A stretch of 64,000 bases of DNA from Algoriphagus sp. A40. Lineage in GTDB: Bacteria > Bacteroidota > Bacteroidia > Cytophagales > Cyclobacteriaceae. The notes under the pieces are model-generated. The model had not been told where the DNA came from. It made no database searches and saw nothing but the letters and a program-made list of their open reading frames with translations. A program made the position numbers and the translations under genes. Within the stretch, counting starts at the first letter, position 1. Each line of letters opens with the position of its first letter. Where the stretch lies: the NCBI RefSeq assembly GCF_002002735.1, contig NZ_MUNY01000044.1, forward strand, positions 62,001 to 126,000, written 5' to 3'. This document shows, in pieces, positions 8,114-15,666 of the stretch.

Positions 8114-9595
8114 ATGAGCGCCTCAAACACCCACCTCACCCGCCAGCTTGGACTTCTTGGATTGACTGCAACCGGGATTTGCTCCATGATCGGGGCATCG
8201 ATCTACATCGTGCCGTTTATGATTCAGCGCAATGTGCCGGGAATCGGTCCATACGTCCTTCCTGCATTTCTTTTTGCCGCTATTCCTGCAGTGTTCGCCG
8301 CTTTGGCCTACACGATTTTGGCTTCAGCGATGCCTCGGGCAGGAGGCTCTTACCTTTACGCAAGCCGGGCAATTCATCCCTATCTGGGTTTTGTCGCCAG
8401 TTTTTCACAATGGTTTGGCCTCTCCATCGTGATCGGGGTGATTGCTTATGTTGTGGTACCTTTCTTCCGGGATGTGGCTGTGGCGCTGAATTGGACTGGT
8501 TTAGCCAATTTATTGGATACACCTTGGATTCGGGTAAGTCTGGCTTTGACCTTACTTTGGCTTTTTGTCTATGTGAATATTCTGGGGGCAAAATTCTACG
8601 AGCGTACGCTGATTCCGCTGATGATTCTGATGTTTATCTTAGGCGGAATTGTGATCATTTCCGGGTTAAGTTTTGACCATTCGGATTTTCTTTCGGCTTT
8701 AATGGAAAAAGAAGGAAGAAACCTTGAACTCACTGAAACAGTCTTTCACTGGCCAACCTTTCTTTCTGCAGCAGCTTTGCTTTTTTCCAGTTTTATCGGT
8801 TTTGACTCCATCGCTCAGGCAGGAGGAGAAGCCAAAAACCCAATCAAAAACCTCCCGCGGGCAATTGGTTTGGCTATTTTGAGTGTAGGTTTATTTTACA
8901 TCGCATTTACTTATGCTGTTTATCATGCCGTTCCCTGGCAATTTGTCGCTCTGGAAGCGCTGGAAAAAGACATCACGGCAGCGGGTATTTTGAGCTACTT
9001 ACTCCCCTCCGGATTGGGCGTTTTGATTTTGCTCGGAGCTGCTGTCGCTTTGGTTAATGACCTCCCTGCAATGATTTTGTCGGTATCGCGACTGGTTTAT
9101 TCCTGGGCAGAAGACGGAGTTTTTCCAAAAAGTTTATCCAAAATCCATTCCAAACATCAGACTCCCCACCTTGCCATTATTCTCAGCGGAGGAGTCTCCA
9201 CTATCGGGATTTTGGGCAGCCACTTTGCCGGAGATATCTTCCTGGGCATTGACATCATGGTGACTTCCATGCTGGTCAATTTCCTCCTGATGTGTCTTTC
9301 GGTGATCCTTTTCCCGATTCGAAATCCGGCTTTAGCTTCCCAAATCAGCATCTTCCGGTACAGGCCAGTTCAACTTCTAATCGGCATCGGGGGAGCTTTC
9401 CTGCTGACTGCTTTCCTTTTCATCCACACCTTGAAAGACCTCAATGCCAGCGTTTCGGCCTGGTATTTTCACTCCACTCCCGTTTGGCTGATTGTGATGA
9501 GTTTGGCCTCGGTGCTTTTTCTTTTCCAATGGAAAAAACTGAAGTCCTCCGGGGTGGATCTAAAAACCCGATTTTCAACTCTTCCTTCTGAATAA
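8114..9595 (+). CDS. APC-family amino acid permease
   Basis: 493 residues with about twelve hydrophobic helices. The N-terminal GLTATGICSMIGASIYIVPF is the helix-1 signature of the amino acid/polyamine/organocation superfamily, followed by AGGSYLYASRAIHPYLGF and the cytosolic SFIGFDSIAQAGGEAKNPIKNLP loop. It imports or exchanges an amino acid or amine across the inner membrane; the substrate cannot be read from sequence. An 8-bp gap to the aldo/keto reductase-RidA fusion gene suggests one transcript, so a nitrogenous substrate processed by that enzyme is a reasonable guess. Confidence 0.9.
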   Translation: MSASNTHLTRQLGLLGLTATGICSMIGASIYIVPFMIQRNVPGIGPYVLPAFLFAAIPAVFAALAYTILASAMPRAGGSYLYASRAIHPYLGFVASFSQWFGLSIVIGVIAYVVVPFFRDVAVALNWTGLANLLDTPWIRVSLALTLLWLFVYVNILGAKFYERTLIPLMILMFILGGIVIISGLSFDHSDFLSALMEKEGRNLELTETVFHWPTFLSAAALLFSSFIGFDSIAQAGGEAKNPIKNLPRAIGLAILSVGLFYIAFTYAVYHAVPWQFVALEALEKDITAAGILSYLLPSGLGVLILLGAAVALVNDLPAMILSVSRLVYSWAEDGVFPKSLSKIHSKHQTPHLAIILSGGVSTIGILGSHFAGDIFLGIDIMVTSMLVNFLLMCLSVILFPIRNPALASQISIFRYRPVQLLIGIGGAFLLTAFLFIHTLKDLNASVSAWYFHSTPVWLIVMSLASVLFLFQWKKLKSSGVDLKTRFSTLPSE

Positions 9596-9603
9596 CCTTT
9601 GTT

Positions 9604-11052
9604 ATGAACACTTCGAAATACACCGAACTCGCGCAGGGATTGACCATTTGCCGGGCCTTGACCGGACTTTGGCAGATTGCCGATATAGAGCGTAACGGAA
9701 AAAAAGTCGATCCTATTCAAGGAGCCAAAGCCATGAAAGCCTATGTGGATGGAGGGTTTAGCACTTTTGACATGGCAGACCATTATGGTTCTTCGGAAGA
9801 AATCGCGGGTGTTTTTCGGAAGGAATACGGGAAAAATGCCGCTCAGCTTTTTACAAAATGGGTGCCTTCTCCCGATCGAATCACCAAAGCTCAAGTGCGG
9901 GAAGCAGTGGAATTGGCTTTGACCCGGATGCAATCGGAAGTGATTGATCTGATGCAATTTCATGCTTGGCAGTATTCCCATCCGAGCTGGGTGGACAGTA
10001 TGTTTTGGCTGCAGGAACTCAGGGAAGAAGGGCTGATCAAGCATCTCGGCCTGACCAATTTCGACACTGCTCACCTAAGTATCGTGGTCAATTCTGGTAT
10101 TGAGGTGGTTTCCAATCAAGTTTGCTTTTCGCTTTTGGATCAACGGGCAGCCGGTGCCATGACCGAACTTTGCATAAAGCACAAGGTGAAACTATTGGCT
10201 TTCGGAACGGTGGCCGGGGGATTTCTATCTGAAAAATGGTTGGGAAAACCCGAGCCAGTCCTGAACGAAACCCTGACTTGGTCCCAAATGAAATACAAGC
10301 GCTTCATCGATGCGGCCGGAGGTTGGGAGAAGTTTCAGGTCCTGCTCCGCACCATGGAAGATATCGCCCAAAAACATCAGGTCAGTATTTCCAACGTCGC
10401 CAGCAAATGGATCATGGATCAACCTGCTGTTGGCGGAGTGATCATTGGAGCCAGATTGGGTCAAAGCGCTCATATTACCGACAATCAGAAGCTTTTTTCA
10501 TTCGAACTGGATGACTCAGACCGGGAATCCATCCGCAAAATCCAAGGCGAACTAACTCAGATTCCTGGTGACTGCGGAGATGAATACCGGAAACCTCCTT
10601 TCCTGACAGCCTCTGGGGATTTGAGTCATCATGTGGAAAGTTTCCCCGCCCCCTATCCGACTAAATCAGGATCTGATGGGCGAACCAAAGCCCTGAGCGG
10701 AACGATCTGGGAGGACATCGCGGGATTCAGTAGAGCGGTGAGAAAAGGTAATCGGATCCTCGTGTCCGGTACCACTGCAACTCACGGCTCGAAAGCGATG
10801 GGTGGCAAGGATCCCGGTGCCCAAGCTCACTTCATCCTGGACAAGCTCGAAGGAGCGATCCAATCGTTAGGTGGAAGGTTGGAAGATGTGGTTCGAACAA
10901 GGATTTTTATCCGAAATGCGGATCAGTGGGAACCGATCTCCCGAGCCCATGGACAGCGATTTGCAGGAATTCAACCCGCCAATACCATGGTTAGGGCTGA
11001 TCTGATCGGTGAGGAATATTTGGTGGAAATGGAGGCGGAGGCGATTATTTGA
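9604..11052 (+). CDS. Aldo/keto reductase fused to a RidA-like (YjgF) domain
   Basis: 482 residues. Residues 1-330 are an aldo/keto reductase TIM barrel with the full catalytic tetrad: Asp56 and Tyr61 (FDMADHYG), Lys85 (LFTKW) and His120 (LMQFHAW). Residues about 365-482 are a YjgF/YER057c/UK114 (Rid) domain (ILVSGTTATHG ... DVVRTRIFIRNADQW ... VEMEAEAII). In E. coli RidA an Arg in the PARS motif binds the substrate carboxylate; here the matching stretch is PANTMV, so that Arg is Asn. This suggests a Rid subfamily with another role. The fusion could reduce a carbonyl and hydrolyse an imine. It is probably co-transcribed with the upstream permease gene. A GGATTTC heptamer tract begins in its TGA stop. 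Confidence 0.9.
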   Translation: MNTSKYTELAQGLTICRALTGLWQIADIERNGKKVDPIQGAKAMKAYVDGGFSTFDMADHYGSSEEIAGVFRKEYGKNAAQLFTKWVPSPDRITKAQVREAVELALTRMQSEVIDLMQFHAWQYSHPSWVDSMFWLQELREEGLIKHLGLTNFDTAHLSIVVNSGIEVVSNQVCFSLLDQRAAGAMTELCIKHKVKLLAFGTVAGGFLSEKWLGKPEPVLNETLTWSQMKYKRFIDAAGGWEKFQVLLRTMEDIAQKHQVSISNVASKWIMDQPAVGGVIIGARLGQSAHITDNQKLFSFELDDSDRESIRKIQGELTQIPGDCGDEYRKPPFLTASGDLSHHVESFPAPYPTKSGSDGRTKALSGTIWEDIAGFSRAVRKGNRILVSGTTATHGSKAMGGKDPGAQAHFILDKLEGAIQSLGGRLEDVVRTRIFIRNADQWEPISRAHGQRFAGIQPANTMVRADLIGEEYLVEMEAEAII

Positions 11053-11119
11053 TTTCGGATTTCGGATTTCGGATTTCGGATTTCGGATTTTGGATTTCGG
11101 ATTTCGGATTTCGGATGCT
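11050..11119 (+). repeat. GGATTTC heptamer tandem repeat starting in a stop codon
   Basis: Nine consecutive 7-bp units from 11050 (the first reading TGATTTC, containing the TGA stop of the upstream gene) through 11112, nearly all exact GGATTTC with one GGATTTT, then decaying. It fills the first half of the junction between two convergent genes. Confidence 0.95.
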
Positions 11120-11164
11120 TCGATGAAGTCAGTGCAAGTTTCGGATTCTTGCTTTTGGAAAAAA

Positions 11165-11794
11165 TCAGCTGATGTCTTCAAGTTGCCCCAATCCCTGTCT
11201 GACCACTTCCACTTCATCTCCGGTACAATCCAGGATAGTTGAGGCCACATTTTGTCCATACCCCCCATCGATCACGAGATCCACTAGATTCTGGTATTTT
11301 TCAAAAATCAGCTCGGGATCTGTGCTGTATTCGATGACCTCATCCTCGTCATAGATGGAAGTAGAAAGAATCGGCTGACCCAATTCCTCCACAATTGCCT
11401 TTGGGATGGAATGGTCAGGGACACGAATTCCGACGGTCTTTTTATTGCTGTGCAAAATCTTTGGCACCAAGGAACTTGCCTCCAAAATGAATGTAAAGGG
11501 GCCCGGAAAGGCCTTTTTCATCATCTTAAAAACCGGCTTGTGGATCACCCGGGTGTATTGGGCGATATTGCTCAGATCCGCACAGATAAAAGAAAAGTTG
11601 TGCTTCTTGGGATTGATACCCTTGATTTTGCAGATTCTTTCTACCGCCCGCTGGTTTGTAATATCGCATCCCATCCCATAAACCGTGTCGGTTGGATAGA
11701 TAATTATGCCACCGTTTCGGAGGACATCTACCACCTGTCTTACACGTTTGGGATCGGGATTTTGCTCATATAGCCGGATGAATTCAGCTGCCAT
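11165..11794 (-). CDS. YciO/YrdC/Sua5-family protein (threonylcarbamoyl-AMP synthase fold)
   Basis: 209 residues covering one YrdC domain: GGIIIYPTDTVYGMGCD, RICKIKGINPKKHNFSFICADLS, FPGPFTFILEAS and KKTVGIRVPDH. YrdC/TsaC proteins make threonylcarbamoyl-AMP for tRNA t6A37. The segment KHNFSFICADLSNIAQYT resembles E. coli YciO (HNFTLMCRDLS) more than TsaC, so the protein may be the YciO paralogue, whose role is less certain. ATG overlaps the stop of the upstream NUDIX gene by one base (TAATG), so the two are translationally coupled. It is cytoplasmic. Confidence 0.85.
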   Translation of the reverse strand: MAAEFIRLYEQNPDPKRVRQVVDVLRNGGIIIYPTDTVYGMGCDITNQRAVERICKIKGINPKKHNFSFICADLSNIAQYTRVIHKPVFKMMKKAFPGPFTFILEASSLVPKILHSNKKTVGIRVPDHSIPKAIVEELGQPILSTSIYDEDEVIEYSTDPELIFEKYQNLVDLVIDGGYGQNVASTILDCTGDEVEVVRQGLGQLEDIS

Positions 11795-12216
11795 TACCTT
11801 TCCAGTTTGATTTTAGTTACAAGCTTAACCCATTTCTCCTGCAATTCATGCACAATCGGCAAATCTGCCGCAGCCCAATCCACAGAAAGCAGGTCTTTTT
11901 TATCCAGCCAAATGACCTGCTCGTGTTCCAATAAACGAATTTCTCCGCTTTTCCAGATTGCTGCAAAAGGAATTAGCCGGATTGTTTTGGATGGGTAGGC
12001 AAATTCTGAAGGAGTAAGAGAATCAAAAATTTCAATTTCAACGGCCAACTCCTCTTTGATTTCCCGAATCAGGCAGGCTTTTGGGTCTTCGCCGACTTCC
12101 ACTTTTCCTCCGGGAAATTCCCATTTGCCCGGCAAGTCCATGGCGAGCGATCGCTGTGCAGCCAGGACTTTTCCCTGATGGAAGATTATTGCGCAGGTTA
12201 CTGGGACTAGCTTCAT
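11794..12216 (-). CDS. MutT-like NUDIX hydrolase (probable 8-oxo-dGTP diphosphatase)
   Basis: The start at 12216 gives 140 residues beginning MKLVPVTCAIIFHQGKVLAA, the normal first strand of MutT. An upstream ATG would add 26 unconserved residues. The NUDIX box is GGKVEVGEDP-KACLIREIKEEL with all catalytic Glu present, preceded by LPGKWEFPGG as in MutT. The family hydrolyses oxidised nucleoside triphosphates to monophosphates to avoid mutations. It is coupled by a one-base overlap to the YciO-like gene. Confidence 0.88.
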   Translation of the reverse strand: MKLVPVTCAIIFHQGKVLAAQRSLAMDLPGKWEFPGGKVEVGEDPKACLIREIKEELAVEIEIFDSLTPSEFAYPSKTIRLIPFAAIWKSGEIRLLEHEQVIWLDKKDLLSVDWAAADLPIVHELQEKWVKLVTKIKLER

Positions 12217-12310
12217 TTTTAAAAATAGAAATTCAATTGAAATACAATCGAAATAAAATGGAATATGTATATCAGCTATCATACCAGTAACCAAATTTTA
12301 TATGGTATCA

Positions 12311-12431
12311 CCTCGACTTCGCTCGGTGTCCGTAAGTTAGTTTTTAAGGGAGGGGAGGAAAATGCGGCTGCGCCGCATTTTCCTCCCCTCCCTTTACTAA
12401 CCCAAAATTCGGTGGCCGAGCGAAGTCGAGG
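12311..12431. repeat. Nested long palindrome
   Basis: The centre is a perfect 23-bp stem (12346-12368 with 12372-12394) around a 3-nt TGC loop. Outside it GTTAGT (12336-12341) pairs with ACTAAC (12396-12401), and the outermost 16-bp arms CCTCGACTTCGCTCGG (12311-12326) and CCGAGCGAAGTCGAGG (12416-12431) are perfect complements. The whole could fold into one hairpin. Confidence 0.95.
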
Positions 12432-12625
12432 CCATTTTGACCTACTGGCAAAGAAGCGGATAATCACAAAATAGAAATATCTTGAACTAAGTCCTCGGAA
12501 AGAGTCAAGCTAATTAGCAAAATTCGGGATATTGTTTCGCGAAGCCTATTTCGCTTCGATGACGAGAAGCTATTCTTGCGCAGCATATCTCACCAAAGCC
12601 TTTCCCACACGAAGCGTTTTTTCCT

Positions 12626-12633
12626 TATTTTTG
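12626..12633 (+). promoter_or_regulatory. -7 promoter element of mltG
   Basis: TATTTTTG is a perfect TAnnTTTG box ending 6 bp before the ATG at 12640, with TTTC 21 bp upstream as a partial -33 element. Transcription would start at or within a few bases of the ATG, which rules out the longer upstream frame. Confidence 0.65.
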
Positions 12634-12639
12634 CCTTCT

Positions 12640-13683
12640 ATGCAAAGTGAAAAGCGCAAAAAACTCCTGCTCATTCTCCTGATTTCCTCTTCGGTACTGG
12701 CTATTTCCCTGACCTTCTATTTCTATCAGGTCTTTTTCAGTCCCAATACCATGGTGGTTTCGGACCAAACCTATATGCTGAAAATCCCCAGCAATGGGGT
12801 TTATAGGCAAGTGGCCAACCAACTCTATGATGACAAAGTGATCAACGATGCCCTGAGTTTCGGCTTTGTTGCTAAGGTTTTGGGCTATCAGGATGATGTC
12901 AAACCAGGTTTGTACAAAATTGACCCTAAAATGAGTAACCTTGATTTGGTGAGGATGCTCAGATCTGGTCGGCAGGTTCCGGTCAAGGTGACTTTCAACA
13001 ATGTGAGAACCAAAGAAGATCTGGCAGAAAAGATCACAGCCAATCTGGAAGTCACTCAGGAACAGTTTCTGAAAATGATCCAGGACTCGGTTTTCATCCG
13101 GAAGTTTGACTTTGAAGAGGAGACGATCATGAGCATGTTTATCCCCAATACCTATGAGTTTTGGTGGAATACGAGTCCTGAGGCACTTTTTGATCGAATG
13201 CACAAGGAATATCAATCCTTTTGGACGGAAGAGCGAAAGCAAAAAGCCCAAGCGATGGGACTTTCTCAAAAAGAAGTGAGCACACTTGCTTCAATTGTTC
13301 AGGCCGAAAGTCAAAAGTCTGACGAACGTCCAAAAATTGCAGGTGTTTACCTGAACAGAATGAAAATCGGAATGGCCCTTCAGGCCGATCCCACCTTGGT
13401 TTATGCTACGGGTGATTTCACCTTGAAAAGAATCCTGAATGTTCACAAGGAAATTGACAGCCCTTACAATACCTACAAATACACAGGCCTTCCTCCCGGC
13501 CCAATCAACTTGCCGGATATCAATTCCCTCAATGCAGTCCTGAATTCCGAAAAGCACGATTACCTCTATTTTTGCGCCAAAGAGGATTTTTCAGGCTACC
13601 ACGCTTTTGCCAGCAGTTACGATGATCATATGGCCAATGCAAGACGCTATCAGCGGGCATTGAACGCGGCAAACATTTTCTAG
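12640..13683 (+). CDS. mltG: Endolytic murein transglycosylase MltG
   Basis: The start at 12640 gives 347 residues beginning MQSEKRKKLLLILLI, a membrane anchor at about residues 7-30; 36 extra upstream codons would place the anchor internally and overlap the promoter. It contains a LysM-like region (SNGVYRQVANQLYDDKVI) and the YceG catalytic core with the active Glu in ASIVQAES, then YLNRMKIGMALQADPTLVYA and TYKYTGLPPGPINLP. MltG cuts nascent peptidoglycan strands in the periplasm and helps set glycan length. One base separates its stop from the thioesterase ATG, so the two are an operon. Confidence 0.95.
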   Translation: MQSEKRKKLLLILLISSSVLAISLTFYFYQVFFSPNTMVVSDQTYMLKIPSNGVYRQVANQLYDDKVINDALSFGFVAKVLGYQDDVKPGLYKIDPKMSNLDLVRMLRSGRQVPVKVTFNNVRTKEDLAEKITANLEVTQEQFLKMIQDSVFIRKFDFEEETIMSMFIPNTYEFWWNTSPEALFDRMHKEYQSFWTEERKQKAQAMGLSQKEVSTLASIVQAESQKSDERPKIAGVYLNRMKIGMALQADPTLVYATGDFTLKRILNVHKEIDSPYNTYKYTGLPPGPINLPDINSLNAVLNSEKHDYLYFCAKEDFSGYHAFASSYDDHMANARRYQRALNAANIF

Positions 13684-13684
13684 G

Positions 13685-14089
13685 ATGTTTAACGCAGAAA
13701 CTCAAATCCGCGTCCGATATGCCGAAACAGACCAAATGGGCTATGTGTACTATGGCAACTACGCCATGTATTTTGAAGTGGCGCGGGTGGAAGCGATGCG
13801 TTCGGCAGGTTTTTCCTATCGGGAAATGGAAGATAATGGAGTGATGATGCCAGTGCTGGAGAGTCACTTCAAATACCTCAAACCGGGAAAATACGATGAA
13901 TTGCTGACCATCAAAACCATCATTCCCGAGCTTCCTGGTGTTCGGATCCGTTTTGAATATCAGGTCATCAACGAGCTAGGCGAACTGATCACCGAGGGCT
14001 GGACTACCTTGACTTTTCTCAAAAAAGAAAGCCATCAGCCCACTCGGCCTCCCCGGAATTTGTTAGATTTATTGAAACCCTATTTTTGA
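13685..14089 (+). CDS. YbgC/FadM-type acyl-CoA thioesterase
   Basis: 134 residues with a single hot-dog domain. VRYAETDQMGYVYYGNYAMYFEVAR contains the catalytic Asp16 and the Gly/Tyr pattern of the 4-hydroxybenzoyl-CoA thioesterase family. It hydrolyses short or medium acyl-CoA in the cytoplasm. It begins one base after the mltG stop and precedes the BrkB membrane gene by 16 bp, so the three are probably one transcript; the functional link to cell-wall work is not obvious. Confidence 0.9.
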   Translation: MFNAETQIRVRYAETDQMGYVYYGNYAMYFEVARVEAMRSAGFSYREMEDNGVMMPVLESHFKYLKPGKYDELLTIKTIIPELPGVRIRFEYQVINELGELITEGWTTLTFLKKESHQPTRPPRNLLDLLKPYF

Positions 14090-14105
14090 GTAAAACCTTG
14101 AAATT

Positions 14106-15068
14106 GTGATCAGAAGGAAAATTTTCAAATGGAGATTACGCCTGCAACTCAAGGCAAGGCATTTGAAGAAGATCTATTTCGGTCACCCGGACAAGAATTT
14201 GTACGATGTCGCCAGGATCTTTTTCCAACAGCTCAAAAAGGATGACATCAGCGAGCGGGCCGGATCCATGGCATTCAGCTACACGATTGCACTTTTCCCT
14301 TTGTTGCTCTTTCTGCTTAACATGATTCCGTACCTGCAGGATTTTTTCCCGATGGTCACCACAGAAAACATCCTGGGGTTTATGCAGAATGTCATTCCCA
14401 TAGGGATGTATGACAATATCGAAACAACACTGATGGACATTGTCTCCAAACCGCGGCAAAGTCTGCTTTCCTTCGGTTTTTTCTTTGCACTTTTTGCCTC
14501 TACACAGGGCGTGATGTCTATGATGACCTCTTTCAATTCAGTTTACCGAACCAAGGAAAACCGGGGCTTCCTGAAATCCCGACTTATCGCAATCAGTATT
14601 GTGTTCGCATTGGTGGTGACAGTGATCGCAGCCAGCTCGGTTATGATCATCGGGAGCCTCCTGATCAGTGCATTGGATGAAATGCATGTGTTCAACAGTA
14701 ATTTCATGATTTTTCTGTTCAATACCTTCAAGTTTTTGATCCTGCTTTTCGTCTTTTACATCACTTCTGCCTACATCTTTCGCTTTGCTCCTGCGGTGCA
14801 CGACAAGTGGAATTTTTTCTCAATAGGTGCACAGATGGCGGGTTTGTTGATCACGCTTGCCTTTTATGTGTTCATTTTTTACCTGGACAATTTTGCCAGC
14901 TACAACAAACTTTACGGATCTATCGGAACCCTGATCGCTCTGATGCTTTGGCTTTGGATCACTTCTCTGATTGTCCTGGTTTGCTTTGAGGTCAATGTGA
15001 GCCTGGACTTGGCAGAGGAAAAACAGAGAGAGCGGGAAAACCGCAGAAAAGTATTTGGGAATTCTTAG
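14106..15068 (+). CDS. YihY/BrkB-family membrane protein
   Basis: 320 residues starting at GTG (14106); the next in-frame Met is 57 residues in and would remove a conserved region. Six hydrophobic helices are visible, with the family hallmark ISERAGSMAFSYTIALFPLLLFLL near the N-terminus and SYNKLYGSIGTLIALMLWLWITSLIVL near the C-terminus. The family was once called RNase BN, which is a misassignment; its true role, perhaps transport or envelope-related, is unknown. It is the last gene of the mltG unit. Confidence 0.88.
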   Translation: MIRRKIFKWRLRLQLKARHLKKIYFGHPDKNLYDVARIFFQQLKKDDISERAGSMAFSYTIALFPLLLFLLNMIPYLQDFFPMVTTENILGFMQNVIPIGMYDNIETTLMDIVSKPRQSLLSFGFFFALFASTQGVMSMMTSFNSVYRTKENRGFLKSRLIAISIVFALVVTVIAASSVMIIGSLLISALDEMHVFNSNFMIFLFNTFKFLILLFVFYITSAYIFRFAPAVHDKWNFFSIGAQMAGLLITLAFYVFIFYLDNFASYNKLYGSIGTLIALMLWLWITSLIVLVCFEVNVSLDLAEEKQRERENRRKVFGNS

Positions 15069-15666
15069 GAGAAGCGGGACAACGGAATTTTTAACTACGA
15101 AGGAATACAGCGTTTTTTTACCACAAAGCTCACAGAGAAAAGAGGAGATTTGGATTTTTGTCCTCAGGGAACGGCATTCCTTTTCTTCTATTTTGACCTT
15201 TCTCAAGAGCACTAAGGAGAAAAGCCAAGGCTTTTCATTGGGGAAAATTCCCGCTATGCTGCTTCTCCTGAAGCAGCATCCGAAGGGTAGTGAATGGTCC
15301 TGCTTCTGGAGAAGCAGGACAACAGGAGACTGTGAGACCCCGAAGGAAAACAAAGGGAAAAGCTTCGCTTCTGACAATTGCGGTTTGATCGGTTTTGGCA
15401 AAAAAGCCTTGGCTTTTTTCTCTGAGCTCTCAAAAAACGCAAAAAACCGAAATAAGGATTGAAGTACTTCATACGACCGGTAAGGGCCAATATCAGCATC
15501 TCTTTTTTCTCTGTGGTAAAACTTTTGCAGTGGATGGGCATAGCTGAATTGCTCTCCAATCGCGCCATTTTAATCAAAGGAATCCAAAAGCGATTTCCTT
15601 GTCCCTGATTTTTTGTAAGGGTTAAATCCCTATTTTTAGTATTCCTCCGTCCTAAAATCAAAAATT
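15069..15666. other. 598-bp non-coding, repeat-rich region
   Basis: No plausible gene. TTACCACAAAGCTCACAGAG near 15118 has an inverted, degenerate copy (CTCTGTGGTAAAAC) near 15510. Small hairpins lie between them: GCTGCTTCTCCTGAAGCAGC, TCCTGCTTCTGGAGAAGCAGGA, and AAAGCC/GGCTTT stems. GGAGAAGCGGGACAAC near 15069 recurs as GGAGAAGCAGGACAAC near 15317. This looks like a degenerate intergenic repeat element. The DUF885 gene promoter is probably near TATTTTTA about 30 bp before its ATG. Confidence 0.55.

Larger units (their letters stand above)
12217..12639. other. 423-bp divergent region with a large palindrome
   Basis: It separates the NUDIX gene (minus) from mltG (plus). It contains the nested palindrome at 12311-12431, a smaller stem CGAAGC/GCTTCG near 12540-12560 and the mltG promoter at 12626-12633. 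Apparent reading frames through the palindrome are mirror images of each other and are not genes. Confidence 0.7.

Noticed and set aside
10867-11268. 133-residue minus-strand frame with repeating RNPKSEI units
   Set aside because: The repeats are just the translation of the GGATTTC heptamer array, and the frame overlaps two real genes.
12265-12474. Two mirror-image small proteins in the palindrome
   Set aside because: They are translations of the two arms of the same inverted repeat.
15055-15462. 135-residue plus-strand frame after the BrkB gene
   Set aside because: It overlaps repeat and hairpin sequence, has biased composition and no recognisable fold; a similar frame exists on the other strand.
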